Part shown: in pieces, positions 10,608-21,992 of the stretch
How the letters are laid out: every line of letters starts with the position of its first letter
Position numbering within the stretch: the first letter of the stretch is position 1
DNA from: Tolypocladium sp. Sup5 PDA-1
Taxonomy: Eukaryota > Ascomycota > Sordariomycetes > Hypocreales > Ophiocordycipitaceae
Direction: 5' to 3'
Assembly (NCBI GenBank): GCA_000750105.3
Contig: JPHH03000005.1
Span: 1,054,001 to 1,118,000, forward strand
Length of the DNA stretch: 64,000 nt
Program-made: the position numbers and the translations under genes
The notes under the pieces: generated by a model
Told to the model about the DNA's origin: nothing
What the model saw: the letters and a program-made list of their open reading frames with translations, nothing else
The model's database searches: none

Positions 10608-13446
10608 TTACCGCTTACAGCTCCAATTGGAACCCCGATTCATCAACTGCCCCTCCAAGTTCCCTCGCGACTGCGGCCGCGGCGTCTCTGCCCTCATCAG
10701 TATCGGACTCGCCCTCAAGCCCGCCAGCGTGATCGCAGCGCTCGCCTCCACGCCCTTGTTCCCATGCTGTAGCGGTAGTCCATCCTCACGGCCTGTCCAT
10801 TGTGGCGACCAGGTCGGCCCCGAGTCCAGCAGACGCAGTGGGTCTTGGATGTAAAATGCGTTTGTTGTATCGAATACCCTTGCGACCCGCAAGTTTGGTG
10901 ACAGGGACGAGAGCGGCCCGGACGGCGGGCTCTGCGGCTCCAGCGGCTGTGGCTTCCCATAAGGCGACGTTGATTCCTGCATCGGCGGTGATCGCAGTGG
11001 AGGCAGCTTCAGCTCCGCTGCAGATGGCTTGTAGCTGTGAGGACCACCGCGCCTTCGTCCCACGCAAGGTGCAGGAACCTCTTCTCCGTCAATCATCTTC
11101 CTCTTGCGTATCCTCGGGTTCTCCTTGACCGAGTTCAGGATGGAGCTGATGGCAGCTTTGTTCTCGACCCTGGCCGCAGAGGACAGTGCCGGCATCCTTT
11201 GCGCCACGCCACCAGCTTGTTTCTTTGATCTGCCATGGTTGGGGTTCAGCGTAGAAGACGTTCGCTTTGGCTTCTCAAGTGCGCCCGGCGCGGATTTCCG
11301 CGGCCGCCTGGGCTTCGGCTTGCTCGTCTTCTGTAGAGGGCTCAGCGAGACATCGGCTGCGGACGGCACGCCCGCCGAGATCGAAGCCCTGCGGACTGGC
11401 GGCGCTGTTCCTGTTATCCTATGCAGCTCCTGGAGAACCTTTGATGTCCAATATGCGCCGGTAGCCTTGGTGTCACGCAGTGCAACGGGGTTCGCCGCTG
11501 GCGGTCGCTTCTTTTCTTCCTTCGGTTTATCCTCGGACGTCCCACTAGACTCCCTCTTCTTCTTGGGTCGTGGCGGTTCGGGATCCTGCCACAGCTTGGG
11601 TATCTTGCTTTGGAGATCTGCAACCCAGGCATCGCAGTCCCACTGGACCCAGTAGTCAATCACGTCGCCCCAGGAGCTCTCCGGCGGCTTGGTGAAGTTG
11701 ACAAACACCACCTTGCCGCTCTTGCTGTGCACAGCCTTGGCAAACTCCCTGACCATGACTTTGAGGCCGTGAACCCGCAAGCTCGTCCCCAAGATGAGGA
11801 GCATGTCCGGATACAGGGCTAGGTCGTGGGTGACGATGGGGCTGATGAGGTGCGAGTTTGGGTGCTCCTCGCCGTACAGCACAATGTCTGGCCGCAGCTT
11901 TCCGACGCCCAAAGCTCGCTTTCCCTTTTCCTCACGTGCTACCGTCGCGCCGACGCAGTGAGGGCATTCGGGCTGTTGGCCAGCGAGGGTTTCTGCTTCG
12001 CGTTCGTCGTCTTCCCATGAACACAGTCTGCCGCAGAGAAAGCATCTGAGTAGCTCCAGAGATCCATGCAGAAAGACGCATTCCACACCTGATCGTGGGG
12101 CTTCTCGCTTTAGCAGTTGTGTCGGAGGCTTGGCTGGGTCAGCAGACGGGGTTTCGCCGTCCGTAGCGGGAGTACTGGTGCCATCTGAAGTTGCCTCCTG
12201 AGACTGCTGACTAGACTCGTTGCCCGCCTGGCCTTCAGACTGGCTGGGCGTGTCCAAGCTGGACGTCTCGTTGTTGACAGCGGCCGATTCTTCAACCATC
12301 TTGTTGAGCTGAGCCGTATTCGCAGTTGATCGTCGCGAGAATCGTCCTCGACTCCCCGGGCCGTGCTGCAGGCTTGTTGACAGCCCGACCTTTTCTTCAA
12401 TCTGGTCAATGTTCTGGGTATAACAACGCACGAGCTTTCCACGGTCTCTAAGATGGCTGATGAATCGATGAGAGCTGGTTGGCTCTGCTTCTTTTATCTT
12501 CTGCCGCAAGGATGTTGCAAACGTGTAAAACACAGATGTTCTGATGGGGTCCGACCAGATGTTGGCGTCAAAGAGATCCTTGCCCTTCATATTTGACAGC
12601 GCGTTTCTTCCCGAGCTGGACGCCTGTGAGGAGCTGAAAGGGTTCGAAGAAGGCGTACTGTCATCCACCTCGGAGGGCGACGTGCTACTTCGTCGGCCGG
12701 AGCTTGCTTCAGATGGTGAGCTGAGAATAAAGGGGTCAAAGAGGATCGGCGGAGGCGATGATAGCGGCGACGAGCTGAGAGGCAAGGATACGTCGACCAG
12801 GCGCCTGTGAGTATGGGGGCGGAAAGTGCAGGGTGGAATGATGAAGTCCTCAGCCGGAGGAGAGGACAGTGGTGACGTGGTAATCAGTGCCGTCGACATC
12901 CGGGCGGGCTTCGATTGCGGTGTGGTGAAGCATGGCTGTTCAACCTGCTCGCTGTTGCTGTCATTTGGCTGTGCCTCGGTCGGCTCCTCGTCGATCAATT
13001 TGGGGAGCTCAGACTGAACATAGATGGTGTCGGCGGCGTCTTCTTTCTCTTCTTTCTCTTCTTTGACTTCTCCAAGGTCCCTGTCGGCCAGCTCAATCGA
13101 GCCCTCGCGAGATATCTTTCGTCGCTTGCAAGGACGAACCTCCTCGTCGGCATCGTTGTCGCTCTCACCCCCAGCCGCTATTTCGGCCTGCCGCGCCTGC
13201 CGGGCAGCAGCATCAAACTGCGCCTGGATCAGGGCGTAGAGCCCATTCTCCGATCGAAAGTCCTAGCTCTGTTAGCTTGACGGTGCCTCACGGCCTGGCC
13301 AGACGCGGTGCAGGCCATACGGGAATGCCAGAGTTGGTGCTGATGCCCGCGCCCGTAATCACCACCACCTTGCGCGCCTTGAGCAGGGCATTCGCGACCT
13401 CTTTGAGGTGATCCTCGGACTGCGGCTCAACGTGTTGAGTGGGCAT
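10608..13446 (-). CDS. Sirtuin of the Hst3/Hst4 type
   Basis: NAD-dependent protein deacetylase; in yeasts this class removes acetyl from histone H3 Lys56 and guards genome stability. The start MPTQHVEPQ at 13446 is the only ATG in the first exon, which carries VVVITGAGISTNSGIP; after intron 13263-13318 the second exon starts DFRSENGLYALIQ, restoring the GIPDFRS motif. Further marks: YTQNIDQIEEKVGL, FLHGSLELLRC with the catalytic His, zinc ligands CxxC (CFLCG) and CPHC, and GTSLRVHG. Two large low-complexity inserts (about residues 60-170 and 240-320) break the core, and a long basic tail of about 300 residues follows. KRRK motifs suggest nuclear location. About 920 aa in all. Confidence 0.92.
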
Positions 13447-14419
13447 GCTGGGCAAGCGGAGAGTCGCGTGGAGGCTGGGCTGCTTCACGGTTGCAACGGC
13501 CCCGCTCTCGTTGGGGTCGGTGAGCTGGCGATGCAGCAGCTCGCGACGCAACTCAGAGGTTGCGGATGCTGTTTCCAACGAAAAAGAGATTTATCATCGT
13601 GGTCGTAATGAGGGCTGTCGAGGGACACGTCGTGTCTGTAGTCTCCAGAGTGGTGGCGTCTAGGTCACCGTCGAGCGAGTGTCGTAGGGCTGTCCGGGCG
13701 CGAACTACCACACGGGCTCCCGTCTCGTCTGCTTTGGGAATGCGTCCCGGTCGGCCGCGTAGGATCCCGACTGCGGCTCGATTTCGTGTAAGCCGACCGG
13801 TGAGGGGAAGAGCGTGTGCAGCAATTGCGCGTCACGGAGAGTCCATGTGGTCAAGCTGCCGTGTCAATGGAGGCTGAAGAAGCACCTGACGCGCCTGTTG
13901 ATGTCGCGATTCCCTGACAGCTTGTTATCGTCTATCTTAGCGCCACGCGCCAGGCTGGCGGCCGGTGATTTGGCTGGGGTGATCTTCAGTGGGTCTTACC
14001 CGCTGGAGCGCCTCGGCGTCACCCGCGAGCCGACTAGGATCCCGTTCCATCTCAAGAGCTCGACGTCACCCTCTCCCATCGAGCTACAATGAAGTGAATT
14101 GAGTTGCACGGCGGCAATACGAAGGAGCCTCTGGATTTCCAATACCAATTGATGCATTTTACGCCTAAAAATGTTGGATCCGAGCTTGGGGCTCAAGGGT
14201 CGTGTCGGTGGTATGCCGACCACTGTACTCCGTAGGTTAGAGACTGCTCGCTCCCTTAGAAACAAAACGCACAATTCCCATGAAATTTCAATCGAATGCT
14301 ACTATGCCATCACACCGCAGTGCGTGGGCTTGCTAGACTATTTCTTGCTCCTACTACGGACTAGTCTCGTATGCTTATTCCTCTACCGCAACACTCGCAT
14401 TTCGACAGCCTCCGTATCC
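13447..14419. other. Intergenic, sirtuin promoter region
   Basis: No supported gene. A fragment TACGGACTAGTC at about 14356 belongs to the recurring palindromic word of this window. Minus-strand frames directly upstream of the sirtuin start run into a stop (TAA) about 45 codons before the chosen ATG. Confidence 0.5.
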
Positions 14420-16168
14420 TCAGGCATCAACCAAGACTTGTAAAAGGTCATTGAAGTTGCCCGGTGTTCCCAAGCCGGTGATGGCATCCCACCCCTTCTT
14501 CGCGGGCCAGCCGCCAGGCTTACTTCCGCCAGCAAAAACGCACGACAAGCTCTGCCCGCCCGTAGTGTCGTAAAGGACCCTCTGCACTGCTGGCGAGTAC
14601 AGCTTGTCATTCAGCCAGCCCAGCGCCTTCTTGCCCTTGCGCAGCCTCGCGTCATTGACCAGTGCAATCAGCGCCGCAAAGACTGGCGCACTGGCGCTCG
14701 TGCCGTCCAGCATTTCCGGCTGGCCGTTGACAATGGTCATGAACTGTGTGCCGACCGCAGAGATGTCCGGGATGGCACGCATATTCGGGTCGTAGTAGCC
14801 CTGCAAATGGCCATCCAGGGCCTTCACATAGCCGTCGACGGCAGCGCGCTGCCACGCCGGCCCCTCGAAGTACTGCGAGAATCCACCGGAGCTGAAGCTG
14901 GCACCCTGCGGGGGATTCTGGGAGTTCGTTACGGCACCGACGGCCGTCACCCAAGGGCAGGTGGACGGGAATGTGGCCACGGTAATGTCCTTGTTGGTTC
15001 CGTCGTTGGTACGGCATGTCGCGTCCCGTCCACCCTTCGAGCCTCCATCGCCCGATCCAACAAGAACAGAAGTGCCGCGGGCCGTCAGCATGCCAAACAT
15101 GGCGCAAACGCGCTCGGCGTATGGCTTGGGGACAGAGAGCTCGTCGTCGGCATATGACATGGATAGCACATGGGGCAGTTGCTCTTCTGGCTTCTCGAGA
15201 AGGTACTCGAGCAGCTCGAGGTAGGGCTCGTTGTCGGCATACTCCTCGGGATACGGCTTGCCCGAATCGTTCAGCTTCACACCTCGTCCGCCGGTAGAGA
15301 AATAGGTCACTTGAGCAGGGTAGCCGATGGCCATTCCATACTCAATGTCCAGGTTTGCCTCGGATCCAGCCTTGGCCGGGTCCTGTAGGTTCTCGCCGCC
15401 ATTGACAAGCTCAACCGAGAAGTTGTATCCTGCCGCCACGAGATCGGGCTTGGTGCGCTTGAAAAACTCATTGGTGTCATTGAAGTTGGCATACTGCCCC
15501 AAGAAGCCAGCAATGGCGAATCGGACATCCGACGTGCCATCTGGGGTGGAGTAGGATATGTTGTACTGCTTCGCGATACAGTTGGGCATGGTAATGGCCG
15601 AGCAAAGAGAGTCGTCGCGTCGGTGAAGGGCCATGGCCATGCTTGGCGGCATTGGCCGAGATGCGGCAACCTCGTGCGTCGGCGTCATGAAGTTGGCAAT
15701 GGGATGGACAAAGCTAATGGCTTCGGAGAGGGAGTCGGGAATGGAATACTCGGTCGTCCGCAGGACCGGCGGCTTGCCCTCGAACGAGTAGCGGTGCAGC
15801 TCCATGTTCAAGAGCTTCTCGGCCTTGCCAACAGTGGTGCGAACGTGGACCCAGTCCTTCTCCGACTTGGTCTCGGTGATTCCATTGTCGGCCAACCACC
15901 GGAGGACGTCGTCGACGTCGCCTTGGTCCGGCGTTCTCAGCGAGAGGATCTCGTCGACGGACAGGCGGATGGCACCCGTGAGCGTCGCGCTGAGGCTGTG
16001 AATCTCGGGTTGTCGCAGGGCAATGGACATCCGCAGCGGATTCGCAGCATCAGGCGCGTCGTTGAGCTGCCTCCATCCTTCAGGGAGGACCTGGGTCTTC
16101 TCGAGGCACGTCGCGCACGCACCGAGGCCAGCAAAGGCCCACGCCGCGAGGAGGAAAGTCGACGTCAT
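14420..16168 (-). CDS. Secreted tripeptidyl-peptidase, sedolisin family S53
   Basis: Acid serine-carboxyl peptidase releasing tripeptides from protein N-termini outside the cell. Intronless, 582 aa. Signal peptide MTSTFLLAAWAFAGLGACAT, then a pro-kumamolisin prodomain (to about residue 190, containing VHVRTTVGKAEKLLNMELHR). In the catalytic domain the Glu/Asp pair lies in EANLDIEYGMA and the nucleophile in DGTSASAP (Ser491); the calcium-site region near the end reads GWDAITGLGTPG. Length and order match fungal SedB/SedC-like TPPs. With the A1 protease 9 kb away it forms a typical acid-protein digestion pair. Confidence 0.95.
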   Translation of the reverse strand: MTSTFLLAAWAFAGLGACATCLEKTQVLPEGWRQLNDAPDAANPLRMSIALRQPEIHSLSATLTGAIRLSVDEILSLRTPDQGDVDDVLRWLADNGITETKSEKDWVHVRTTVGKAEKLLNMELHRYSFEGKPPVLRTTEYSIPDSLSEAISFVHPIANFMTPTHEVAASRPMPPSMAMALHRRDDSLCSAITMPNCIAKQYNISYSTPDGTSDVRFAIAGFLGQYANFNDTNEFFKRTKPDLVAAGYNFSVELVNGGENLQDPAKAGSEANLDIEYGMAIGYPAQVTYFSTGGRGVKLNDSGKPYPEEYADNEPYLELLEYLLEKPEEQLPHVLSMSYADDELSVPKPYAERVCAMFGMLTARGTSVLVGSGDGGSKGGRDATCRTNDGTNKDITVATFPSTCPWVTAVGAVTNSQNPPQGASFSSGGFSQYFEGPAWQRAAVDGYVKALDGHLQGYYDPNMRAIPDISAVGTQFMTIVNGQPEMLDGTSASAPVFAALIALVNDARLRKGKKALGWLNDKLYSPAVQRVLYDTTGGQSLSCVFAGGSKPGGWPAKKGWDAITGLGTPGNFNDLLQVLVDA

Positions 16169-18276
16169 TGTGAGGTTGCAGTCACAATTGGCAGTGTTGA
16201 GGGTTGGTAGAAGACCGTTGCCTCGCAGGAGGGGATGGGGGCCTTTTGATTAAAAGGTTCCAGAGAGCACAGGCAGGTGCTCCCTTACGCTCTCGCCTCT
16301 CGGTTGCCCCTTGTGTGACGCGATGCAATGGTGAGTTAAGACACAACCACGCACCGATAGATTAAGACACCCATTGATCTCTGGTCCACCTCGTCCCCTT
16401 TACTCTCCCACGACTGGCATGGGCCTGGCATAGGGATGAAATATGGGGTTGATCGGCATGAAGTGCAGTGAATTACCCTCTGAAGAAGACACAGCCCGAG
16501 CACAGGCGCAGGTTGCGGATCGCTCGCTCGCCCAGTCTCGTCAATCGCACGACTGAGGGATTGATAGGCCCGGCATGGAGATGGCCTGTTCCTGTTCCTG
16601 CATATGTATGTACAGGCACGCGCGCAAACCAAAACATGGATGGCCATGGCGTCCGAGCCTCGAGGGGACAGAGGTCAACGCGCAGCTTGCAGAGGCAGTG
16701 CGCTCTGTGAGACATTGTCCAGCTGGGCACCGAGCGCCGGGTCGCTTGTCCTCCCGAGTGCCCTGTCCCCATTTGCGAAACGGGCATTCGGCCGAGGCTG
16801 CTGGAAAACAACCAACGACATCATTCCAGGTGTCGGCACGGTGACCTTTAAGGATGATGCTGGATCGAATTCCCCCATGCAGTTCGTCCCTTGCTGAGCC
16901 AGCCCTCAAACGACATGCATGTAGCCCTTTGAAGCAACTCTTTCCAGCCCTCTGCTCTTCAACGTCTTCACTGGCCCGGCTATTGTGTATTTGTGTTCAT
17001 CATCTCATTGACAACTGAATGTGGGGACGGGACAGTGGCACCAATGGGACTGTGCCAGGGCATCGAAAATACCGCCAGCAGCCACAGCGGCACCATGGCG
17101 GGTCTAGGCCAGAAGTCATCCAATGTTTGCGCCGTCGAGGAACTGCAAGCCATGAAGCGGTCTGGCAGGTCATATTTGGTGCCGCTCCAGGCTGTGTCGA
17201 GTGCACAAGAGCCACAAAACACCGGGGTGGTTTGAAGAATCTGAGGCATCAAGTAGAAGTACCTTGTATTCGTGCACGTAAATGTACTGTAAACGACCCG
17301 CGGAGAAGTGCGAGCCTGAGGCCACAGGCCGCTCACCCACGTATCCCCTCGTCCCTCGCGCATTGGAACCTTTCCACAGATCCAACTCCTCGTGTTCGTT
17401 AGACTCATCATCCCGCGACTTCCGCCGGCGTTTACTGCATGCTTAGCCCCGAAACCACCGCCTTAACCAGCTACCCCGACGAAGAATCAGATCGAGAGGG
17501 AATAAAAGTTCACGGATCATCAACGTCCCTCGTCGTCCAGCCCACTGCGGGCTCCGCCACCGTCCCGATCTGGCTTGGGCCTCGTAGGCGTCTGCCGTGT
17601 CACCCTATTGAAGCACCCCATTTACTCACGACGGAGACGGGAGAACCATGACTTGCAGACGCTAAAACGCCGACTTCCAGGTCCCATGGCCGAGGGCCCG
17701 ACGGTTCTAACCCGTGAAGGGCCACTGCACCCGAGGCGGCGCAGTCGCTGCGAATCCCGCGCATCTTAGCCCGCTATCCGGGCTGACCAGAGTCCCATCC
17801 AAGCCGCCACCGACGTTTTCTAAATGTCGGTCTCCCGGTCCGCGCCAATAACAGAGTTTGAAGCCAGCTGCTCGCACGCAGCAGCTGCATGTGAGCCCGC
17901 AATGCCCGGCTTCTCGCCCGTCTTCCGAGACGCTCTACATACGAGTACGGGATACGCCGTCGTCAGGGATCAAACCTTGCGGACGGCGTTCCCCATCAAC
18001 GAACTTATGTCGTCCAGTCCGGACCGTCGCCAGCGTAAACGTGTTGCGGGGACCTGGCCCTGGGCCGCAAAAGCATCTTGCCCCTAATACGCATGTAGGT
18101 TCGAGTATAAAGCAGCTTTGTCCGGCAATTTTCTCGCTGTCTTTCTCTCTTCTTTTCCTTTCTTTCCGTCATATGTCCCTCCGTCTTTCATTTTGAGGCA
18201 CCTCCATACCCCCTCCACCTCCATTCAACCCTGACAATCACCACCCAGGCCGTCGTTCCAGAACTAGTTTGGCATC
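16169..18276. other. Two-kb intergenic region, divergent promoters
   Basis: Holds the promoters of the divergent sedolisin and cysteine-synthase-like genes. Open frames at 16.3-17.5 kb overlap one another on both strands, use non-ATG starts and carry no domain. A TATA-like box at 18116 and a pyrimidine-rich tract precede the right-hand gene. Confidence 0.5.
18116..18180 (+). promoter_or_regulatory. TATA-like box and CT-rich tract before the PLP/rhodanese gene
   Basis: TATAAA at 18116-18121 is followed from about 18138 by a CT-rich stretch (TTTCTCTCTTCTTTTCC), the usual core-promoter layout of filamentous ascomycetes, 100-160 bp upstream of the ATG at 18277. Confidence 0.45.
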
Positions 18277-20256
18277 ATGGCGGGGTCTAGTAGTCTCAAC
18301 GTGTACTCCGGACCTCAGTCCGTGAGGAATTATTTTGACCCCGAATGTCAACCGCCTCTGCCTCTGGTCGAGATTCCGGACTGCCTGAACCCGTACCGGG
18401 CTGATGGCGTCCGCATCTATGCCAAGATGATGTCGATGCACCCGGCCACCAACATCAAGGTCATTCCAGGTTGGTCGTCCAGCCGCTCTTGATGCTTGGG
18501 CGCCGCTAAATAAGCACCTTCCATGTAGCCATGAACTTGCTGGAAAACGGCATCGAGCCGGGCAAGACCAAGACCATTGTGGAAAGCAGCTCTGGCTCTA
18601 CCGTCATCTCGATGGCAATGGTGGCCAGAGCCTTTCACGGCATCGACGATGTCCATGCGTACCTGAGCAACAAGACCAGCCAGACCAAGCTGCGTCTCAT
18701 GCAGTTTTTCGGGCTTGACGTGTAAGCCATCCAATCATCAATGCCAGTTCCCGTGCACACAATTCGCGTTGCTAAGACAGCCTCCACCTAAAGAACGCTT
18801 TTTGGCGGTCCAGCTCAGCCCACCCCTATCGACGAGAGGGGTGGCATCCGCGCCGCATCACGCAAGGCTGCCGAATCTGAATCGGTCTGCAGCCCGAATC
18901 AGTACCAGAATGACGATGTGCGTATCGGCCTGATGTTTACGATGGGATTGAAACTGAACGGCTTCAACAGAACTGGAAAGCACATGTCCGCTGGACGGGC
19001 CCCCAAATTCACAAGCAGCTGCCCGAGATCAATGTCATTGCGGCATCCATGGGAACGGCCGGTGGGTGATGTCTTTGCATCGATTTGCGATTGTTCCCGC
19101 TGGCTGTTCTGATTCTGACGAGCGAAAAGGTACAATGACAGGGCTTGGGACGTACTTCAAGGACGCGAAGCCCTCCGTCTACAGAGTTGCGTAAGAATTA
19201 TCCGCTGAGATGCATCGCCAAGCCAGGCTGACAGATTCGCAGTGTCTGCACCAACGCAGGGGAACGCGTGCCCGGGCCACGCGAGTTCTCCCTTATGAAC
19301 GAGGTCAAGTTTCCGTACAAGTCGGCCGTCGATGCCCTGGAAGAAGTCGGCTCAAAGGACTCTTTTTCTCTTTCTCTGGACCTCACTCGACAAGGCATCG
19401 TATGTGGGCCATCCTCGGGATTCACCCTCCAGGGGCTTTTCCAGCGTCTCGAGAAGAGGAAGCAGGACGGTAGCCTGTCGCAGTTGGCTGGGCCAAATGG
19501 CGAGATCAACTGCGTGTTCATGTGCTGCGACCTGCCTTACCAGTACCTCAATGAGTACTTCGACAACCTGGGCCCCGCGAAGTTCCGGCCGCTGCGGAAC
19601 GAGGCATGTCCTACCCTTCCCTCGCAATGCGTCCAGTATTGGCCTACTGACCACTTGCACAGAGGCTCCGTAATGTTGACCTTTACCGCTATGACGACGC
19701 CTGGGAGCGTAATGCCACGGACGTATTGTCCAGCTTCTTCACGCTGCAGCCCACCAACAGCCAGGACACGGTACTATCGCTGTCTGCCGGTGGCGTGGAT
19801 GAGCTGGAGAAGACTCTGATTGCGAAGCCGAATACCCAGATTCTCGATTTCCGCAGGGCATCCGACTTCGACGCCTTCCATCTTCCCAATTCGGTCAACA
19901 TCCCCCTCGAAACGCTCAAGGACGGGGCGTCTCGCGGCAGCCCCTTTGCGAACCCTACTGAGGACTGCACCATGCTTGAAGAGTTATGGCTCGAGCTGGA
20001 AAGCTTGTTCACTGTCAAGGACAAGGATGGAAAGCGAAACCCCAGCGCAGAGGCATTGATGGCGATCCTTCGTGGCAAAAAGGTCCTGACCACGTGCTAC
20101 GACGGAGACAGCGCACGAGTGGCCAACAGCGTGTTGCGTGCAAAGGGGGTCGACTCGGACAGCATCCGTGGCGGGTACGGGGCGCTGGCTAACGTGCAGC
20201 TCCCCAACGTTGGTGCGTCGCAGCAGTCGAGCCACGTCGTGTCGGTGGAAGCTTGA
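18277..20256 (+). CDS. Cysteine-synthase-like PLP-fold protein fused to rhodanese domain
   Basis: Seven exons: 18277-18469, 18529-18721, 18794-18917, 18971-19061, 19130-19190, 19243-19603 and 19663-20256. The N-terminal part has the fold-type II layout of cysteine synthase: substrate loop SSSGSTVISMAMVAR, phosphate loop ASMGTAGTMTGLGTYFK and GPSSGFTLQG near the end. By eye the catalytic PLP lysine position (SVKDR in O-acetylserine sulfhydrylases) reads ADGVR, so Lys is replaced. From about residue 390 a rhodanese domain follows (QILDFRRASDFDAFHLPNSVNIP) with active-site loop TCYDGDSARVA. The last intron uses a GC donor. A sulfur-transfer role is likely, but a classic cysteine synthase reaction is doubtful. 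Confidence 0.85.
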
Positions 20257-20349
20257 TGGAGGGAGCGAAGCCTCCAGCGCTCCACTTCCGTAGAGTACGG
20301 TCTCTTTTGTGTTTCTTTTCGTTCGATCTTCGATTCTTCGGGGAGCTTT

Positions 20350-20760
20350 TGTCCAGAAGAGCAGTGGGCTTCTGGGACCACATCTTTCAGCATGACGAGA
20401 TACATTCAGGGGTAGAGCCCGGGATCCAGACGAGCAGTGGGCGTCTTGGGGTTCCGGGAATTCACGACACGCCAACGACCAAGGGGACAATACAGGAACG
20501 CGATGACCAAGTGCTGGTATCTGAGTTGTGGCTTTCGTCACAAAACAAAACATTCGGGGGCGCTGTGGAATCTGGAAGTGCAGTGGGCGTCTGGAATTCC
20601 AGGATTTCAACAATCGCAAAAAGGAGAAGTCTTTGCGGATCTAGAAGAGCAGTGGGCATCTGGGATCCGCCGACGATTTCAACCATCGCCTACAAAACAT
20701 CAGCAAAGGGGGCGTTTTCTCTCGAATCCGAGAAGGGCAGTGGGCTTCTGGGGGTTCGAT
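20350..20760. repeat. Degenerate ~73-nt spaced repeat, five copies
   Basis: The word AGCAGTGGGC followed by TTCTGGG-like bases occurs at about 20360, 20433, 20580, 20649 and 20737. Spacings are about 73, 147 (twice 73), 69 and 88 nt. Shared flanks include (A)AGA before the core and ATTTCAACNATCGC after some copies. It starts about 100 nt after the stop of the rhodanese fusion gene and so may lie in its 3' UTR. Confidence 0.7.
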
Positions 20761-21402
20761 AAGAGAGTTCTTTCGGTGGCGGAGGGGTTAGGGTTTTTGT
20801 TCTCGCCATTCCTTGTGGCTGCAGCCACCACTTCCGGGAGAAGCCGAGGTTTCCTCTCCGGGCTTTACAGAGTCCAGACATGACTTGTCTGGTGACTAGT
20901 CGATACCAGGTCGACGATATCGTCCTTGCGCAGCTAGCATCTTGAACAAGATATGATGCGTCGTGGCTGCCTTTGGCCACAGACGCTAACCTCATGGACC
21001 AACCTGGAACGTGATGCCGCGTACTGACTCGACGCCCGAGCAGCAGGAAGCGTTGACCTGGCGGCCCTGCATTGGCTGTGTCTGCTGAGGCTGCAGCTAA
21101 TGTTGTCAGTTGTGGCAAGCTGCGGAAATAGCCGTCCCAACGTGGACAGGACAGACGTACTGACAGGAGCAGACTCGGTTGAATTTCAACAACCACACGC
21201 TGTCCGTGTACACTTGCCCAACGAGTATCCTATGGCCATGGATCTGATAATCGGCAGCCGGATATTCATGGCGTCGATGTGGCCGCGCTGAGGCTCTTGA
21301 CAGAGACACGGGTGGTGGCGGCCAGCTCTCCGAGACAATAGTCCAGGCTTCCAACACACCTTTCCTGCCACTCTCTCGGTCCCATTGGCTTGCACGCCGT
21401 GG

Positions 21403-21468
21403 CTGTAACCTCAACGGCCCAAATCTGTAACCTCAACGGCCCAAATCTGTAACCTCAACGGCCCAAGT
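21403..21468. repeat. 22-bp tandem repeat, three copies
   Basis: Three head-to-tail copies of a 22-bp unit starting CTGTAACCTCAACGGCCC at 21403, 21425 and 21447; the first two are identical and the third differs by one base near its end. Non-coding context. Confidence 0.95.
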
Positions 21469-21698
21469 ACGGTGGAGGGTGTTGCCCGACGCGTCGAGAC
21501 GTGAGCGGAAGCCACGTGTCGGATGCGTTCTGGAGACCAGATGGGCAGATGAGCACCGGCCATCCCCGATCACCGACACCCTCTCGCGGCGTGGTGTGGC
21601 CCTCCAGTGGCGGCCCCGTGGCGAGCGCAGGCCGGATTCAGCAGCGTGGTGTGTCGAGGTTTCCAGCTGGAAACATTATAATCAGCTCGAGACTCATG

Positions 21699-21992
21699 TT
21701 ATAAGCCCCGTCCAGTAGGAGGGTCCGCGAGCGAGGAACGGGGATTCGATAGTGTCCCGTTTGGACCGTCTCGGTGGTCGGAGGGGGGAACTAGCAGGGA
21801 CGGGGGCATGGACGAGTAACTGTGCGTATTGTCTGGCTCCCGCGCGCTAGTAGTGATGGCTTGAAGTGGGCGTGTCATGGTGGTGCCCGTTGCATCGTAC
21901 GATCCACGATTCGACGGCTCGTGATTTCTCATCGTGGACGGTATGTCGAATAATGATTCCAGATGCGTACGTAGGATTTTGGTGCTATCCAT
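21699..21992 (-). CDS. Doubtful short ORF, 97 aa
   Basis: ATG-initiated, Ser/Thr/Pro-rich and without signal, domain or recognised relatives. Listed only because no other gene fills this stretch. Confidence 0.15.
   Translation of the reverse strand: MDSTKILRTHLESLFDIPSTMRNHEPSNRGSYDATGTTMTRPLQAITTSAREPDNTHSYSSMPPSLLVPPSDHRDGPNGTLSNPRSSLADPPTGRGL

Noticed and set aside
17640..17770. Possible tRNA because of a GGTTCTAACCC T-arm-like word
   Set aside because: No matching acceptor stem, D-arm or anticodon arm could be assembled around it.
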